NCBI RefSeq assembly: GCF_022759505.1
Contig: NZ_CP094289.1
Coordinates: 1,550,001-1,614,000 of the forward strand
Length of the DNA stretch: 64,000 nt
Source: Georgenia sp. TF02-10
GTDB lineage: Bacteria > Actinomycetota > Actinomycetes > Actinomycetales > Actinomycetaceae
Reading direction: 5' to 3'
Part shown: piece by piece, positions 1 through 9,479 of the stretch
Position numbering within the stretch: the stretch's first letter is position 1
Layout of the letters: the number at the start of each line of letters is the position of its first letter
The notes under the pieces: generated by a model
Seen by the model: the letters and a program-made list of their open reading frames with translations, nothing else
Told to the model about the DNA's origin: nothing
Databases searched by the model: none
Program-made: the position numbers and the translations under genes

Positions 1-351
1 CTCCGCTTCGCCAGCGTCTACTCCGCGTTCAGCTCCCTGGACGACTTCGAGGCGGCGATCCGCACGCTGCGGGCCGAGCACGCCGAGCGCGCCGCGGCCG
101 GGGAGGTGCGTGACGGCGAGGGGCAGCAGTCGGTCGACGGCGCGGGGCCGGCCCGGCCGGACGGCGCCGCGGACGCTCTGCAGCCGGGCGCGGACGCGGT
201 GCAGCCGGACGCGGATGCGGCGCAGCCGGACGCAGACCGGGATGCCACGCCGACGGGCGCCGGCGCCCCGCAGCCCGGCGCGGGCGCCGGACCGGCCACG
301 TCCGCTACCCTGGCCCCAGCCGCGGCGCCCGAGGAGGCCCCGGCCCACTGA
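1..351 (+). CDS. nrdR: Transcriptional repressor NrdR, C-terminal part (gene begins upstream of window)
   Basis: NrdR is the zinc-ribbon/ATP-cone repressor of ribonucleotide reductase operons. Only its end is here. The first residues, LRFASVYSAFSSLDDFE, match the conserved segment that closes the ATP-cone part of the family. Normal NrdR proteins (about 150-160 residues) stop soon after this motif. This one continues for roughly 90 residues of low-complexity Ala/Pro/Asp/Gly sequence with repeated QPDAD- and QPGA-type units before the TGA at 349-351. The tail keeps strong third-position GC, so it looks translated. It is probably disordered. The zinc ribbon and nucleotide-binding residues lie outside the window and cannot be checked. 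Confidence 0.85.
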   Translation, partial: LRFASVYSAFSSLDDFEAAIRTLRAEHAERAAAGEVRDGEGQQSVDGAGPARPDGAADALQPGADAVQPDADAAQPDADRDATPTGAGAPQPGAGAGPATSATLAPAAAPEEAPAH

Positions 352-513
352 CCGCCGTCGGCGGTGGCGGAGGGGAAGCCGCCACCGCCGACGGCTTCCA
401 CGTCCGTGGGGGCCGGCTCCCCGGGACCGGTGAGCCCTGCGGCCGGTCAGCCTTCCGACCGGCGAGCCCCCGCGGGCGGCCGGGCCCCCGCGGCCGGCCG
501 CAAGACCCGCGGC

Positions 514-1548
<1,035 letters not shown>

Positions 1549-1607
1549 GCCCTGACCGTAGCGCCCGCCGGGCCCGGGTCACTCCGGCCGTCTGGCCCAG
1601 GGCCCGG

Positions 1608-2828
1608 TCACTGCCCGTCGTCGGGCCGCTGCATCACCCGCAGCCGGATCGTGTCCTCCAGCCCGGCCACGGCCGCCACGGCCTCGCGCGGCAGCTCGGA
1701 GCCGATGTCGGTGACGGCGTAGCCGATCTCCCCGACGGTGCCCAGGATCTGGCCGTCGATGTTGGCGCCGTGCTCGGCGAAGGTCTGGTTGACCAGGGCC
1801 AGCACGCCGGGGGTGTTGCGGTGCACCAGGGTGACCCGGTAGCGCGCCGCCGGGGAGGGCTCCAGGCTGAGGCGGGGGAGGTTGACGGAGAGGTCGGTGA
1901 CGCCGGTCCGGGCGTACCGGGCGAGCTTGCCGGCGACGAAGTGGCCGATGTTCTCCTGCGCCTCCTGCGTCGAGCCGCCCACGTGCGGGGTGAGGATGAC
2001 GTTGGGCAGGCCGCGCAGGACGGACTCGAACGCGTCGCCGTTCTTGCGGGGCTCCTCGGGGAAGACGTCGACGGCGGCGCCGGAGATGGACCCGTCCAGG
2101 ACGTGCGCGCGCAGCGCGTCGTAGTCCACCAGGAAGCCGCGGGAGAGGTTCAGGAAGCTCGCCCCGTGCTTCATCTGGTCGAACTGCTCGGCGCCGAACA
2201 TCCCGGCGTTGCCCGGCCGGCCGTCCACGTGCAGGGTGACGACGTCGGCGACGGCGAGCACCTCACTGAGCGAGCCCATCCGCTGGGCGTTGCCCAGGGC
2301 CAGCTTCTCCGCAGTGTCGTAGAACACCACCCGCATGCCCAGCGCCTCGGCGACGACGGAGAGCTGGGTGCCGATGTTGCCGTACCCGACGATGCCCAGC
2401 GTGCGGCCCCGCACCTCGTGCGAGCCGGCGGCCGACTTGTCCCACACGCCGGCGTGCAGGGCCTTGTCCCGGACCGTGAGCCGGCGGGTGAGCGCGATGA
2501 TCTCCGCGACCGCGAGCTCGACCACGGAGCGGGTGTTGGAGAACGGGGCGTTGAAGACGGCGATCCCGCGCCGGGCGGCGGCGCGCAGGTCGATCTGGTT
2601 GGTGCCGATGCAGAACGCCCCGACGGCGAGCAGGTCGGGCCGGGCGGCGAGGACCTGCTCGGTTACCTGGGTGCCGGACCTGATCCCGAGCAGGTCCACC
2701 CCGTCGAGGGCGTCGATCAGGTCCTCCTCCGCCAGGGCGGCGGGGTGGCGGACCACCTCGTAGCCGGCGGCGGCGAGGATCGGGTCGGCGTCGGGGTGGG
2801 GGTTCTCCAGGAGCAGTGCCGTTGCCAC
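1608..2828 (-). CDS. serA: D-3-phosphoglycerate dehydrogenase, SerA (ACT-domain form)
   Basis: Catalyses the NAD-dependent oxidation of 3-phosphoglycerate, the first step of serine synthesis. The GTG start chosen gives 406 residues, close to E. coli SerA (410), and begins VATALLLENPHPDADPIL. The order is substrate domain, Rossmann domain (GIVGYGNIGTQLSVVAEALGM), catalytic Arg (GIRSGTQ), Glu/His region (LTPHVGGSTQEAQENIG) and a C-terminal ACT domain (YRVTLVHRNTPGVLALVNQ). The short architecture differs from the long mycobacterial type 1 SerA, which carries an extra allosteric domain. The ACT domain is the usual site of serine feedback inhibition. The longer open frame upstream overlaps the toxin gene and lacks homology, so it was not used. 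Confidence 0.95.
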   Translation of the reverse strand: MATALLLENPHPDADPILAAAGYEVVRHPAALAEEDLIDALDGVDLLGIRSGTQVTEQVLAARPDLLAVGAFCIGTNQIDLRAAARRGIAVFNAPFSNTRSVVELAVAEIIALTRRLTVRDKALHAGVWDKSAAGSHEVRGRTLGIVGYGNIGTQLSVVAEALGMRVVFYDTAEKLALGNAQRMGSLSEVLAVADVVTLHVDGRPGNAGMFGAEQFDQMKHGASFLNLSRGFLVDYDALRAHVLDGSISGAAVDVFPEEPRKNGDAFESVLRGLPNVILTPHVGGSTQEAQENIGHFVAGKLARYARTGVTDLSVNLPRLSLEPSPAARYRVTLVHRNTPGVLALVNQTFAEHGANIDGQILGTVGEIGYAVTDIGSELPREAVAAVAGLEDTIRLRVMQRPDDGQ

Positions 2829-2905
2829 GCCCTCATGGTCCGCCGTCTCGCGATGCGGGAGCAAACCCGTCCGCGTTCCGGACGAGCGTTCCGCGGCGGC
2901 GCCAG

Positions 2906-3322
2906 TCAGGTCAGCCACGGGTCGAGGAGCTCGACGCCGGTGCCCTCGAAGTCCTTCGTGTTTCGGGTGGCCAAGCGGGCCCGGTGGGACCGCGTGATCG
3001 CTGCGATCTGCGCGTCGAGTGCGTCGATGGGGCGACCGACGCGCTCCCGTGCTGCGGCGATCACGCCGTAGAGCCGTGCAGCCGCATTGTCGAACGGCAG
3101 CACCTGACGCGGAAAGGCGTCCAAGATCTCCTCGGCGGTCTCTTGCAGCCGACTGGTGCGCCGACCCGCCGGCAGGCGCGCGAGGCCATACCGGATCTCG
3201 GCGACGGTGATCGCCGTCGTCGCCACGACGTCGCGCCGCTGCTGCCGGAGCCAGGAGGTGACCGCCGGAGACGGCGACGGCCGCATCAGTTCCGACACGA
3301 CGTTCGTGTCGACGATGATCAT
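2906..3322 (-). CDS. PIN-domain ribonuclease toxin (FitB/VapC family)
   Basis: A 138-residue PIN-domain protein, probably the toxin of a type II toxin-antitoxin pair. The N-terminal MIIVDTNVVSELMRP carries the first metal-binding Asp. VAEIRYGLARLPAGRR carries the conserved Glu and looks FitB-like. The ALDAQIAAI and ATRNTKDFEG segments supply the later acidic residues, so the active site appears complete. Such toxins cut RNA when free of the antitoxin. The ATG overlaps the antitoxin stop by 4 bp (ATGA), which implies translational coupling after the antitoxin, the usual order for this family. The RNA target cannot be predicted. Confidence 0.9.
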   Translation of the reverse strand: MIIVDTNVVSELMRPSPSPAVTSWLRQQRRDVVATTAITVAEIRYGLARLPAGRRTSRLQETAEEILDAFPRQVLPFDNAAARLYGVIAAARERVGRPIDALDAQIAAITRSHRARLATRNTKDFEGTGVELLDPWLT

Positions 3323-3564
3323 TCGGCGAAGCCGGCGGCCCGGGCCGGAGTCGATCGTGCAGGGATGGCGAGGTCAACGCCGCCGAGGTCACTGAAGCGG
3401 TCGAGCAGGGTGGTGAAGAGATCGGCGTCGGGCTCCGGCTCGCGCACCGCGGCAGTCAGGATGTGGCGGATCTCGGCCTCCATCGACCGGCCGTTGCGGG
3501 CCGCGCGCACGCGCAGCCGCTCACGCACGTCGTCATCCAGGTCACGGACGCTGATGGCCGCCAT
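3319..3564 (-). CDS. FitA/VapB-like ribbon-helix-helix antitoxin
   Basis: An 81-residue antitoxin. The N-terminal MAAISVRDLDDDVRERLRVR and following AARNGRSMEAEIRHIL form the ribbon-helix-helix DNA-binding fold of the FitA/Arc type. The C-terminal FTTLLDRFSDLGGVDLAIPAR segment is the kind that wraps around a PIN toxin and blocks its active site. The ATG at 3564 has a good Shine-Dalgarno sequence (GGAGGGAGG, about seven bases upstream). The gene is cotranscribed with the PIN toxin through a 4-bp overlap. A near-perfect inverted repeat 16 bases upstream of the start is the probable autoregulatory operator. Confidence 0.88.
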   Translation of the reverse strand: MAAISVRDLDDDVRERLRVRAARNGRSMEAEIRHILTAAVREPEPDADLFTTLLDRFSDLGGVDLAIPARSTPARAAGFAE

Positions 3565-3579
3565 GCCCCACCTCCCTCC

Positions 3580-3596
3580 TGCTAGCGACGCTAGCA
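3580..3596. promoter_or_regulatory. Putative antitoxin operator (inverted repeat)
   Basis: TGCTAGCGACGCTAGCA is a 17-bp inverted repeat, symmetric except for the central base, just upstream of the antitoxin ribosome-binding site. Ribbon-helix-helix antitoxins of the FitA/VapB type bind inverted repeats whose half-sites often contain TGCTA, so this is the likely site where the toxin-antitoxin complex represses its own promoter. This is inferred from position and symmetry. Confidence 0.6.
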
Positions 3597-3701
3597 CTCG
3601 CTGGTCCCGAGGCGGACCGGCGTGCGGATCAGCGCTCGGTGCTTCGGACTCCGCCGTCAGCGGGCCGGCGAGGCCACCCTGGCACCTCCGGCGCTCCGCG
3701 G

Positions 3702-5999
3702 CTACGCCCCCGCCGGCACCTCGGGCATCCCGGCCGGCAGCGGCGCGGCGTGCACGACGTGCAGCCGCCGGGTGGGCCGGGTCATCGCGACGTACAGGTC
3801 GCCCGGGCCGCCCGAGAGGATCTCGGCCGGCTCCAGCAGGACCACCGTGTCGAACTCCAGGCCCTTGACGCCCACCGCGTCGAGCACCACCAGGCGCGCG
3901 CCCAGCGGGTCGTCGTCGGCGCCGGCGAGGGCCGCGCGCAGCGCCGGGTCCGCGGCCAGGTCCGCGGCCACCCCCGCGGCAGCCCCGGCCGGCACGACGA
4001 CCGCCGCCCGGCCCAGCCCGGCGCCGTCGGTCTGGTCCAGCCGGGCGAGCTCGTCGGCCACCACGGCGGCGGTGACGGCCGGCAGGGTCGCCGGGGTCGC
4101 CCGGGTGGTCGCCAGCGCATCCGGCAGGTCCCGGGCGGACCGGACGGGGTAGGCGGGCGGGGACCCGGCGGCGGCGAGCACCGCCGTCGCGGCGGCCATG
4201 ACCGTGGCCGGGGTGCGGTAGCTGATGGTCAGCACGGCCTCGCGGACGTGCTCGCGCCCGGCGTCCCCGAGCACGCCCGCCCAGGACCGGGCCGGCACCC
4301 GCCCGCTGCGCTGGGCCAGGTCGCCCACCACCGTCATCGACCGGGACGGGCACCGGCGCAGCAGGGCCCGCCACGCCATCGGCGAGAGCTCCTGCGCCTC
4401 GTCGACGACGACGTGCCCGTAGGTCCAGGTGCGGTCCGCGGCCGCCCGCTCGGCGGTGCTCAGCACCGGCCCGGTCGCGGCGAACCGCTCGGCGAGCATC
4501 TGCGCGTCCACCAGGCCCCCGCCCAGGCCCTGGGCGGCGATCGCCTCCTGGGCGTAGCGCACCTCCTCGGCGGCCTGCTGGCGCTGCGCGGCCCGGGCCC
4601 GGGCGCTCTCGGCCTGCTCGTGCGGGCCGAGCAGCTCGGCCAGCTCGTCCAGCAGCGGCACGTCGGCCACCGTCCACGGCGCGCCTGGCTCCCGGTGCAG
4701 CAGCGCCCGGTCCGCGGCGGGCAGCCGCGGGGCGTACCGGGCCAGCAGGTCCGGCCGGGCGTAGAGCCGCTCGAGCAGGCCGTGCGCGGTGGTCGGCATC
4801 CAGCACAGGTTCACCGCCACCCGCACGTCCCGGGCGCTGCGCACGTCCTCGTAGAGGTAGGGCCGCTCCTCCGGGTCGTCCACGCCCCGCGCGGCGGCGT
4901 ACTCCCGGACCAGGACGTCCAGCACCGCCCGGGCGAACGTCTCCCGGGCCTGGTTGTGCGGCTGGCCGGTGCGCCGGGCCCGGGTCATCGCCGCCCGCAC
5001 GTCCTCCGGGCGCAGGTGGATCGTGGTGCCCTCGACGTCGAGCTCGCGGGCCTCGGCCGGCACCCGCTGCAGGCCGCGCACCGCCCGGGCGAGGACGTCG
5101 GCGAGCTCGACCCGGCCCTTGACCGCGGCGACCTCCGGGGCCTCCGTGCCGGTCGCCGTCGTCCCGGGCAGCAGGTCCGCCATGGTGGTGGCGACGACGT
5201 CGGTCTCGCCGAGCGAGGGCAGGACCTGCTCGATGTAGGACAGGAACACCCGGGAGGGGCCGACGAGCAGCACCCCCGAGCGCTCCAGCCGCTCCCGGTG
5301 GGCGTAGAGGAGGTAGGCGGCCCGGTGCAGCGCGACGGCGGTCTTGCCCGTCCCCGGCCCGCCCTGGACCACCAGGATGCCGGCGAGGTCGGACCGGATC
5401 ACGGCGTCCTGCTCGCCCTGGATGGTGGCGACGATGTCGCTCATCCGGCCCTCCCGGGCGGCGGACATGGCGGCGAAGAGCGCGCCCTCCCCGGTCAGCC
5501 CGGAGGCGGTGGCCTCGTCGAGGTGGTCGGCGTCGAGCAGCTCGTCCTCCACGCCGAGGACCGTGCGGGCCCGGGTCAGCAGGTGGCGCCGGCGCACCAC
5601 GTCGCCCGGGTGGGCGGCGGTGGCCTGGTAGAACGGCCGGGCCGACGGCGCCCGCCAGTCCACCAGCAGCTGGTCCCGGGCGGCGTCGGACAGCCCGATC
5701 CGGCCCACGTACCGCGGCTCGCTCGCCCCGCGCAGGTCCAGCCGGCCGAAGACCAGCCGGTTCTCCACGTGGTCCAGCCGGGCGACGGCGTCGGCGTAGT
5801 GGGCGGCGAAGGCGTCCCGCTCCGAGCGGTTCTGCGGGGAGCCGGACGGGCCGGTGCGGCGCACCTCGGCCAGCCGGGCGCGGTAGGCCTCGCGCAGCTC
5901 GTCGAGGCGGGCGTAGACGACGTCGACGTAGCCCTGCTCCTCGGCGGCCGCCTGGCGGGCCGCCGGCGTGCCGGACTGGTCGGCCTGCGTCTGCTGCAA
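3702..5999 (-). CDS. HelD/HelR-type RNA polymerase recycling ATPase (UvrD-like)
   Basis: A superfamily 1 ATPase of the HelD group, which pushes into stalled RNA polymerase and releases it from nucleic acid. Actinobacterial HelR proteins can also displace rifamycins. The charged N-terminal arm, containing LDELREAYRARLAEVRR, is followed by the family segment GRIGLSDAARDQLLVDWRAP, the Walker A motif GGPGTGKTAVALHRAAYLLY, Walker B VVVDEAQELSPMAW and C-terminal motif VAMTRPTRRLHVVH. The start is uncertain. TTG at 5999 has AGGAG six bases upstream and gives about 765 residues. GTG at 6038 gives 778 residues and lies eight bases after GATAAT, a leaderless arrangement. I see no rifamycin-associated element upstream. 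Confidence 0.88.
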   Translation of the reverse strand: MQQTQADQSGTPAARQAAAEEQGYVDVVYARLDELREAYRARLAEVRRTGPSGSPQNRSERDAFAAHYADAVARLDHVENRLVFGRLDLRGASEPRYVGRIGLSDAARDQLLVDWRAPSARPFYQATAAHPGDVVRRRHLLTRARTVLGVEDELLDADHLDEATASGLTGEGALFAAMSAAREGRMSDIVATIQGEQDAVIRSDLAGILVVQGGPGTGKTAVALHRAAYLLYAHRERLERSGVLLVGPSRVFLSYIEQVLPSLGETDVVATTMADLLPGTTATGTEAPEVAAVKGRVELADVLARAVRGLQRVPAEARELDVEGTTIHLRPEDVRAAMTRARRTGQPHNQARETFARAVLDVLVREYAAARGVDDPEERPYLYEDVRSARDVRVAVNLCWMPTTAHGLLERLYARPDLLARYAPRLPAADRALLHREPGAPWTVADVPLLDELAELLGPHEQAESARARAAQRQQAAEEVRYAQEAIAAQGLGGGLVDAQMLAERFAATGPVLSTAERAAADRTWTYGHVVVDEAQELSPMAWRALLRRCPSRSMTVVGDLAQRSGRVPARSWAGVLGDAGREHVREAVLTISYRTPATVMAAATAVLAAAGSPPAYPVRSARDLPDALATTRATPATLPAVTAAVVADELARLDQTDGAGLGRAAVVVPAGAAAGVAADLAADPALRAALAGADDDPLGARLVVLDAVGVKGLEFDTVVLLEPAEILSGGPGDLYVAMTRPTRRLHVVHAAPLPAGMPEVPAGA

Positions 6000-6229
6000 C
6001 GCGTGCTCCTGGGGGTGAGACGGGGTGCCGAGCGGCACGGCCTACCATTATCTGCCACGACGGCGGCGCGTGCAGGCGGCGCGGACGGCGCGGGCGGCGC
6101 GCGTGCCGGGGGGCGGCGGGGGCACGCGAGGCCGGCGCGTCGCCCGCGCGCCAAGGCGCCGGCCGCGGAATGCTGGGCCCGGCAGGGACGTTGTCCCCGG
6201 CAGAGACCTGAGAAGGAAGGAGCGTGCCC

Positions 6230-7267
6230 ATGCGCGACCCTCTGTTCACCCTGAGCCCCGGCGCGCAGGACGCCGCGCCGGTCCCCGTGCTCGTCCACGC
6301 GCTGCGCGGCGGGCTGGACGCCGGCAACGCCGGCGCGCTGGCGGCCCAGCACCTGCTGGAGTCCCTGCCCGCCGAGCGGGTGGCGACCTTCGACAGCGAC
6401 GCGCTGGTGGACTACCGCTCCCGGCGCCCGCCGCTGACCTTCGCGGACGGGCAGTTCAGCGACTACGAGGACCCGGTCATCGCCCTGGACCTGCTCCGTG
6501 ACGACGAGGGCAACCCCCTGCTGCTGCTGCACGGGCCCGAGCCGGACCTGCGCTGGGACGGCTTCGTCGACGCCGTCACCACCCTCGTGGAGACCCTGGG
6601 CGTGCAGCGCACCATCGGCGTGCACGGGATCCCGATGGCCGTCCCGCACACCCGGCCCACCACCGTCACCGCCCACGCCACCCGCGCCGGGCTGGTGCGC
6701 AACGCCGCGCAGATGCTCGGCACCATCCAGGTCCCCGGGTCCGTCGCCGGCCTGCTGGAGCTGCGGCTGGGCCGGGCCGGGCACGACGCCGTCGGCTTCT
6801 CCGCCAACGTCCCGCACTACCTGGCCCAGTCCGAGTACCCGCAGGCCGCCGCCGAGCTCGTCCGCCAGGTCGCCCGCAACGCCGACCTGGCCCTGCCGGT
6901 CGGGGAGCTCGAGGCCGCCGCGGCCGACGTCGCCCAGCAGATCGCGACGCAGGTCGCCGCCTCGGCCGAGGTGGGCGCCGTCGTCAGCGCCCTCGAGCGG
7001 CAGTACGACGCCTACGTCGCCTCCGCCGCCCAGCCCGGGCAGACCACCCTGCTGGCCGACCCCGGCTCCCTGCCGACCGGGGACCAGATCGGCGCCGAGC
7101 TCGAGGCGTTCCTCGCCGAGCAGGCCGGCGGGGACGAGCCCCGTCCCGGCCAGCCCGGGCCGGACCAGCACCGCACGGACCAGGCCGGGGCGGACCAGCC
7201 CGGCACGGACCAGGCCGGGGCGGACCAGCCCGGCACGGACCAGGCCGACGGCGACGGCGGGCGCTGA
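6230..7267 (+). CDS. PAC2-family protein
   Basis: A 345-residue PAC2-fold protein, related to proteasome assembly chaperones and common in actinobacteria, where its function is not settled. The fold is suggested by VLVHALRGGLDAGNAGALAA near the start and by LGVQRTIGVHGIPMAVPHTRP followed by TVTAHATRAGLVRN. The ATG at 6230 is preferred because AAGGAG lies seven bases upstream; the GTG six bases earlier is too close to it. The last 40 or so residues are a tandem repeat of the type TDQAGADQPG from 30-bp DNA repeats at about 7170-7250, so the tail is probably disordered. It is divergent from helD. Confidence 0.88.
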   Translation: MRDPLFTLSPGAQDAAPVPVLVHALRGGLDAGNAGALAAQHLLESLPAERVATFDSDALVDYRSRRPPLTFADGQFSDYEDPVIALDLLRDDEGNPLLLLHGPEPDLRWDGFVDAVTTLVETLGVQRTIGVHGIPMAVPHTRPTTVTAHATRAGLVRNAAQMLGTIQVPGSVAGLLELRLGRAGHDAVGFSANVPHYLAQSEYPQAAAELVRQVARNADLALPVGELEAAAADVAQQIATQVAASAEVGAVVSALERQYDAYVASAAQPGQTTLLADPGSLPTGDQIGAELEAFLAEQAGGDEPRPGQPGPDQHRTDQAGADQPGTDQAGADQPGTDQADGDGGR

Positions 7268-7300
7268 CCCGACCGAAACCGCCTGACCGCCGCGAGCGCG

Positions 7301-7396
7301 CCGCCCCTGCGGGCGGCGCGCTCTCGCCTGTGCACCGCCCCCCGCGGGCGGCGCGCTCTCGCCTGTGCACCGCCCCCCGCGGGCGGCACGCTCGCC
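7301..7396. repeat. Tandem 34/35-bp repeats, each with a GC hairpin (terminator-like)
   Basis: Three tandem copies start at 7301, 7335 and 7370, the last one shorter. Each begins with a self-complementary GCCGCCCC...GCGGGCGGC segment followed by gcgctctcgcctgtgca. The first hairpin lies about 35 bases after the PAC2 stop and is positioned to act as its terminator; the other copies look like duplications of it. There is no clear U-tract, as is common in very GC-rich genomes. Confidence 0.75.
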
Positions 7397-7458
7397 TCGG
7401 TCCGAGCAGCACCCAGAGCGCCGAGACGCCCGACGGCGGCCGGCCCGCCCGGGGCACA

Positions 7459-8841
7459 ATGGCCGGCGTGTCGCCCCTCCTCGCCCCCGCACCGCGGGGC
7501 CGGGCGGCGGCGGTGTGGGGTGCGGCGCTGGCGGCCTACGTCGTCGCCGTCACCGGCCGCACCTCCTTCGGCGTGGCCGGGCTGCAGGCCGCGGACCGGT
7601 TCCAGGTCGGCGCCTCCAGCCTCGCCCTCTTCGTCGTCGTCCAGCTCGCCGTCTACGCCGCCGCGCAGCTGCCGGTGGGCATCCTCCTGGACCGCTTCGG
7701 CAGCCGGCGGCTGCTCGCCGTCGGCGCCGCGGTCCTCGCCGCCGGCCAGCTCATCCTGGCCCTCGCCGACACCCTGCCCCTCGCCCTGGTCGCCCGGGTG
7801 CTCGTCGGCACCGGGGACGCCACCGCGTTCGTCTCGGTGCTCCGGCTCGTCCCGGCCTGGTTCCCCGCCCGACGGGTGCCGCTGCTGACCCAGCTCACCG
7901 GCATCATCGGGCAGACCGGGCAGATCGTCTCCGCCGTGCCCTTCCTCGCCCTCCTCCTCGGCGCCGGCTGGACGCCGGCCTTCCTCTCCCTCGCCGCGGT
8001 CGGGGTCCTTGTCGGCCTGCTCGTGGTCATCGTCGTCCGCGACCGGCCCACCCCGCTGGCCAAGCCGGCGCCGCGGGACAGGGTCCAGCCGGTCCCGTCC
8101 GGCGGGGAGCCGGTCGCCGCGCCGGTGCCCACCCCCGAGGGCGTCCGGGCCGGGCTGCGCGCCGTGCTGGCCGAGCCCGGCGCCTGGCTCGGCTTCTGCA
8201 CGCACTTCGTCTGCCTGTTCCCGACGAACACGTTCATGCTGCTGTGGGGCGTGCCGTTCCTCACCGCCGGGCAGGGCGTCAGCCCGGCCACGGCCAGCGG
8301 CCTGCTCTCCACCGCCGCCGTCGCCGGCATCGTCACCGGCCCGCTCTTCGGCGAGCTCGCCGCCCGCCACCCGCTGCGCCGGTCCTGGCTGGTCATCGGC
8401 TCGGTCGCCGTCGTCATCCTGATGTGGGCCCTCGTGCTCCTCCCCGCCACCCCGCGCCCGACCTGGCAGCTCGTCGGCCTCGTCCTGGCCCTGACCCTGT
8501 CCTCGACGGCGTCCAACGTCGGCTTCGACTTCGCCCGCACCTCCGTCCCGCCCGCCCGGCTCGGCACCGCCACCGGCTTCGTCAACGTGGGCGGGTTCGC
8601 GGCCTCCCTGCTGGCCATCTACCTGGTCGGGCTCGTGCTCGACCTGCGCGCCGGGGGCGCCGGGTACACCCTCGACGACTTCCGCGCCGCCCTGGCCACC
8701 CAGGCCCTGCTGTGGGCGGTGGGCCTGCTCGGCGTGCTGCTCTCGCGGCGGGCCGCCCGCCGGCAGCTGGCCCGCCGCGGCGTCGTCGTCCCGGCGCTGC
8801 GGGACGTCCTGGCCCGCCGGCGGGCCGAGGGCCGCGGCTGA
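7459..8841 (+). CDS. MFS transporter
   Basis: A roughly 460-residue major facilitator protein with about twelve hydrophobic segments. The loop after helix 2, GILLDRFGSRRLLAVGA, is the MFS signature (G-x-x-x-D-R-x-G-x-R-R). The central loop around residues 200-225 is polar and Pro-rich, as expected between the two six-helix halves. The substrate cannot be predicted; the sequence resembles nitrate/oxalate or drug-type MFS exporters only generally. ATG 7459 is given. A GTG at 7468 lies seven bases after CACAAT and could be the true leaderless start, which would shorten the protein by three residues. It stands alone between the PAC2 and cold-shock genes. Confidence 0.88.
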   Translation: MAGVSPLLAPAPRGRAAAVWGAALAAYVVAVTGRTSFGVAGLQAADRFQVGASSLALFVVVQLAVYAAAQLPVGILLDRFGSRRLLAVGAAVLAAGQLILALADTLPLALVARVLVGTGDATAFVSVLRLVPAWFPARRVPLLTQLTGIIGQTGQIVSAVPFLALLLGAGWTPAFLSLAAVGVLVGLLVVIVVRDRPTPLAKPAPRDRVQPVPSGGEPVAAPVPTPEGVRAGLRAVLAEPGAWLGFCTHFVCLFPTNTFMLLWGVPFLTAGQGVSPATASGLLSTAAVAGIVTGPLFGELAARHPLRRSWLVIGSVAVVILMWALVLLPATPRPTWQLVGLVLALTLSSTASNVGFDFARTSVPPARLGTATGFVNVGGFAASLLAIYLVGLVLDLRAGGAGYTLDDFRAALATQALLWAVGLLGVLLSRRAARRQLARRGVVVPALRDVLARRRAEGRG

Positions 8842-9168
8842 CGCCGGGCCGGGTGAGCGGGGGGCGGTGGCGAGCGTCGGCCGCCCGGGCCGGCGACGCG
8901 CGGCCGGCGCGCCGACCGTCGGCGAGAAGCTGCGGGGGCGAGGCCGGGCGGGCACGGCCCGGCCGCCGTCGGGAGAGTGCTAGCCGGCACGCCCCGGATC
9001 TGTCATGCTGGGGCCGTTGCATCTGCGTTTCCCTGACGTGCGGGACCGGCTCGACCGGCTCCACCGGTGCCCCCCGGTGCCTGGGCAAGGAAGTGGGACG
9101 AAGGAAGTGCGGCACGACCCGGGTCGGCACCAGTCCGGCCCACCGACGTCCCGGAAGGACACAGCAAG
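8842..9168 (+). promoter_or_regulatory. Long non-coding leader region of the cold-shock gene
   Basis: The 327 bases between the MFS gene and the csp start contain no convincing gene. A long untranslated leader is typical of cspA-type genes, where it controls mRNA stability and translation at low temperature. The segment from about 9000 is more T-rich than its surroundings (gttgcatctgcgtttccctg), so the promoter may be near there. I could not fix a transcription start. Confidence 0.4.
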
Positions 9169-9375
9169 ATGGCACAGGGAACCGTGAAGTGGTTCAACGC
9201 CGAGAAGGGCTACGGCTTCATCGAGCAGGACGGTGGCAACGCCCCCGACGTGTTCGTGCACTACTCGGCGATCGCTACCCAGGGCTACCGGAGCCTGGAG
9301 GACGCCCAGCGCGTGGAGTTCGAGATCACCCAGGGCCCCAAAGGCCCGCAGGCGGAGAACGTCCACCCGCTCTGA
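9169..9375 (+). CDS. Cold-shock protein, CspA family
   Basis: A 68-residue single cold-shock domain protein. It starts [20 protein letters not shown], which contains RNP-1 (KGYGFI), and continues DVFVHYSAI, which contains RNP-2 (VFVHY). These aromatic residues bind single-stranded RNA or DNA; the protein acts as an RNA chaperone. The ATG is preceded by GGAAGGAC about eight bases upstream. An in-frame upstream extension exists but has no homology and is rejected. The gene is monocistronic, between a long leader and a strong terminator. Confidence 0.96.
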   Translation: MAQGTVKWFNAEKGYGFIEQDGGNAPDVFVHYSAIATQGYRSLEDAQRVEFEITQGPKGPQAENVHPL

Positions 9376-9399
9376 GCTGAGCAACCCCAGTCACGCCAG

Positions 9400-9430
9400 G
9401 GGCCCGCACCGGTTCGGTGCGGGCCCTTCG
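9400..9430 (+). terminator. Intrinsic terminator of the csp gene
   Basis: A perfect 11-bp stem GGGCCCGCACC/GGTGCGGGCCC with the five-base loop GGTTC, followed by TTCGT, lies 24 bases after the csp stop. It probably also serves the convergent gene on the other strand. Confidence 0.85.
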
Positions 9431-9479
9431 TGCTGCCCGGCCGGCGCCGGCGGGGCGCGGCGCGCGGCGACGGCGGCGC

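Noticed and set aside
6039-6229. Rifamycin-associated element before helD
   Set aside because: No sequence resembling the element was found between helD and the PAC2 gene.
3319-6327. Very long minus-strand open frame across the helD region
   Set aside because: Only its last 81 codons (antitoxin) have family features; the rest is an Arg/Pro/Gly-rich shadow of helD caused by high GC.
7301-7396. Tandem repeats as a possible CRISPR array
   Set aside because: The units are contiguous with no spacers, and no cas genes are present. The same holds for the 33-bp repeats at 61103.
9067-9168. In-frame N-terminal extension of the cold-shock protein
   Set aside because: No homology, and the standard start [10 protein letters not shown] has a suitable ribosome-binding site.
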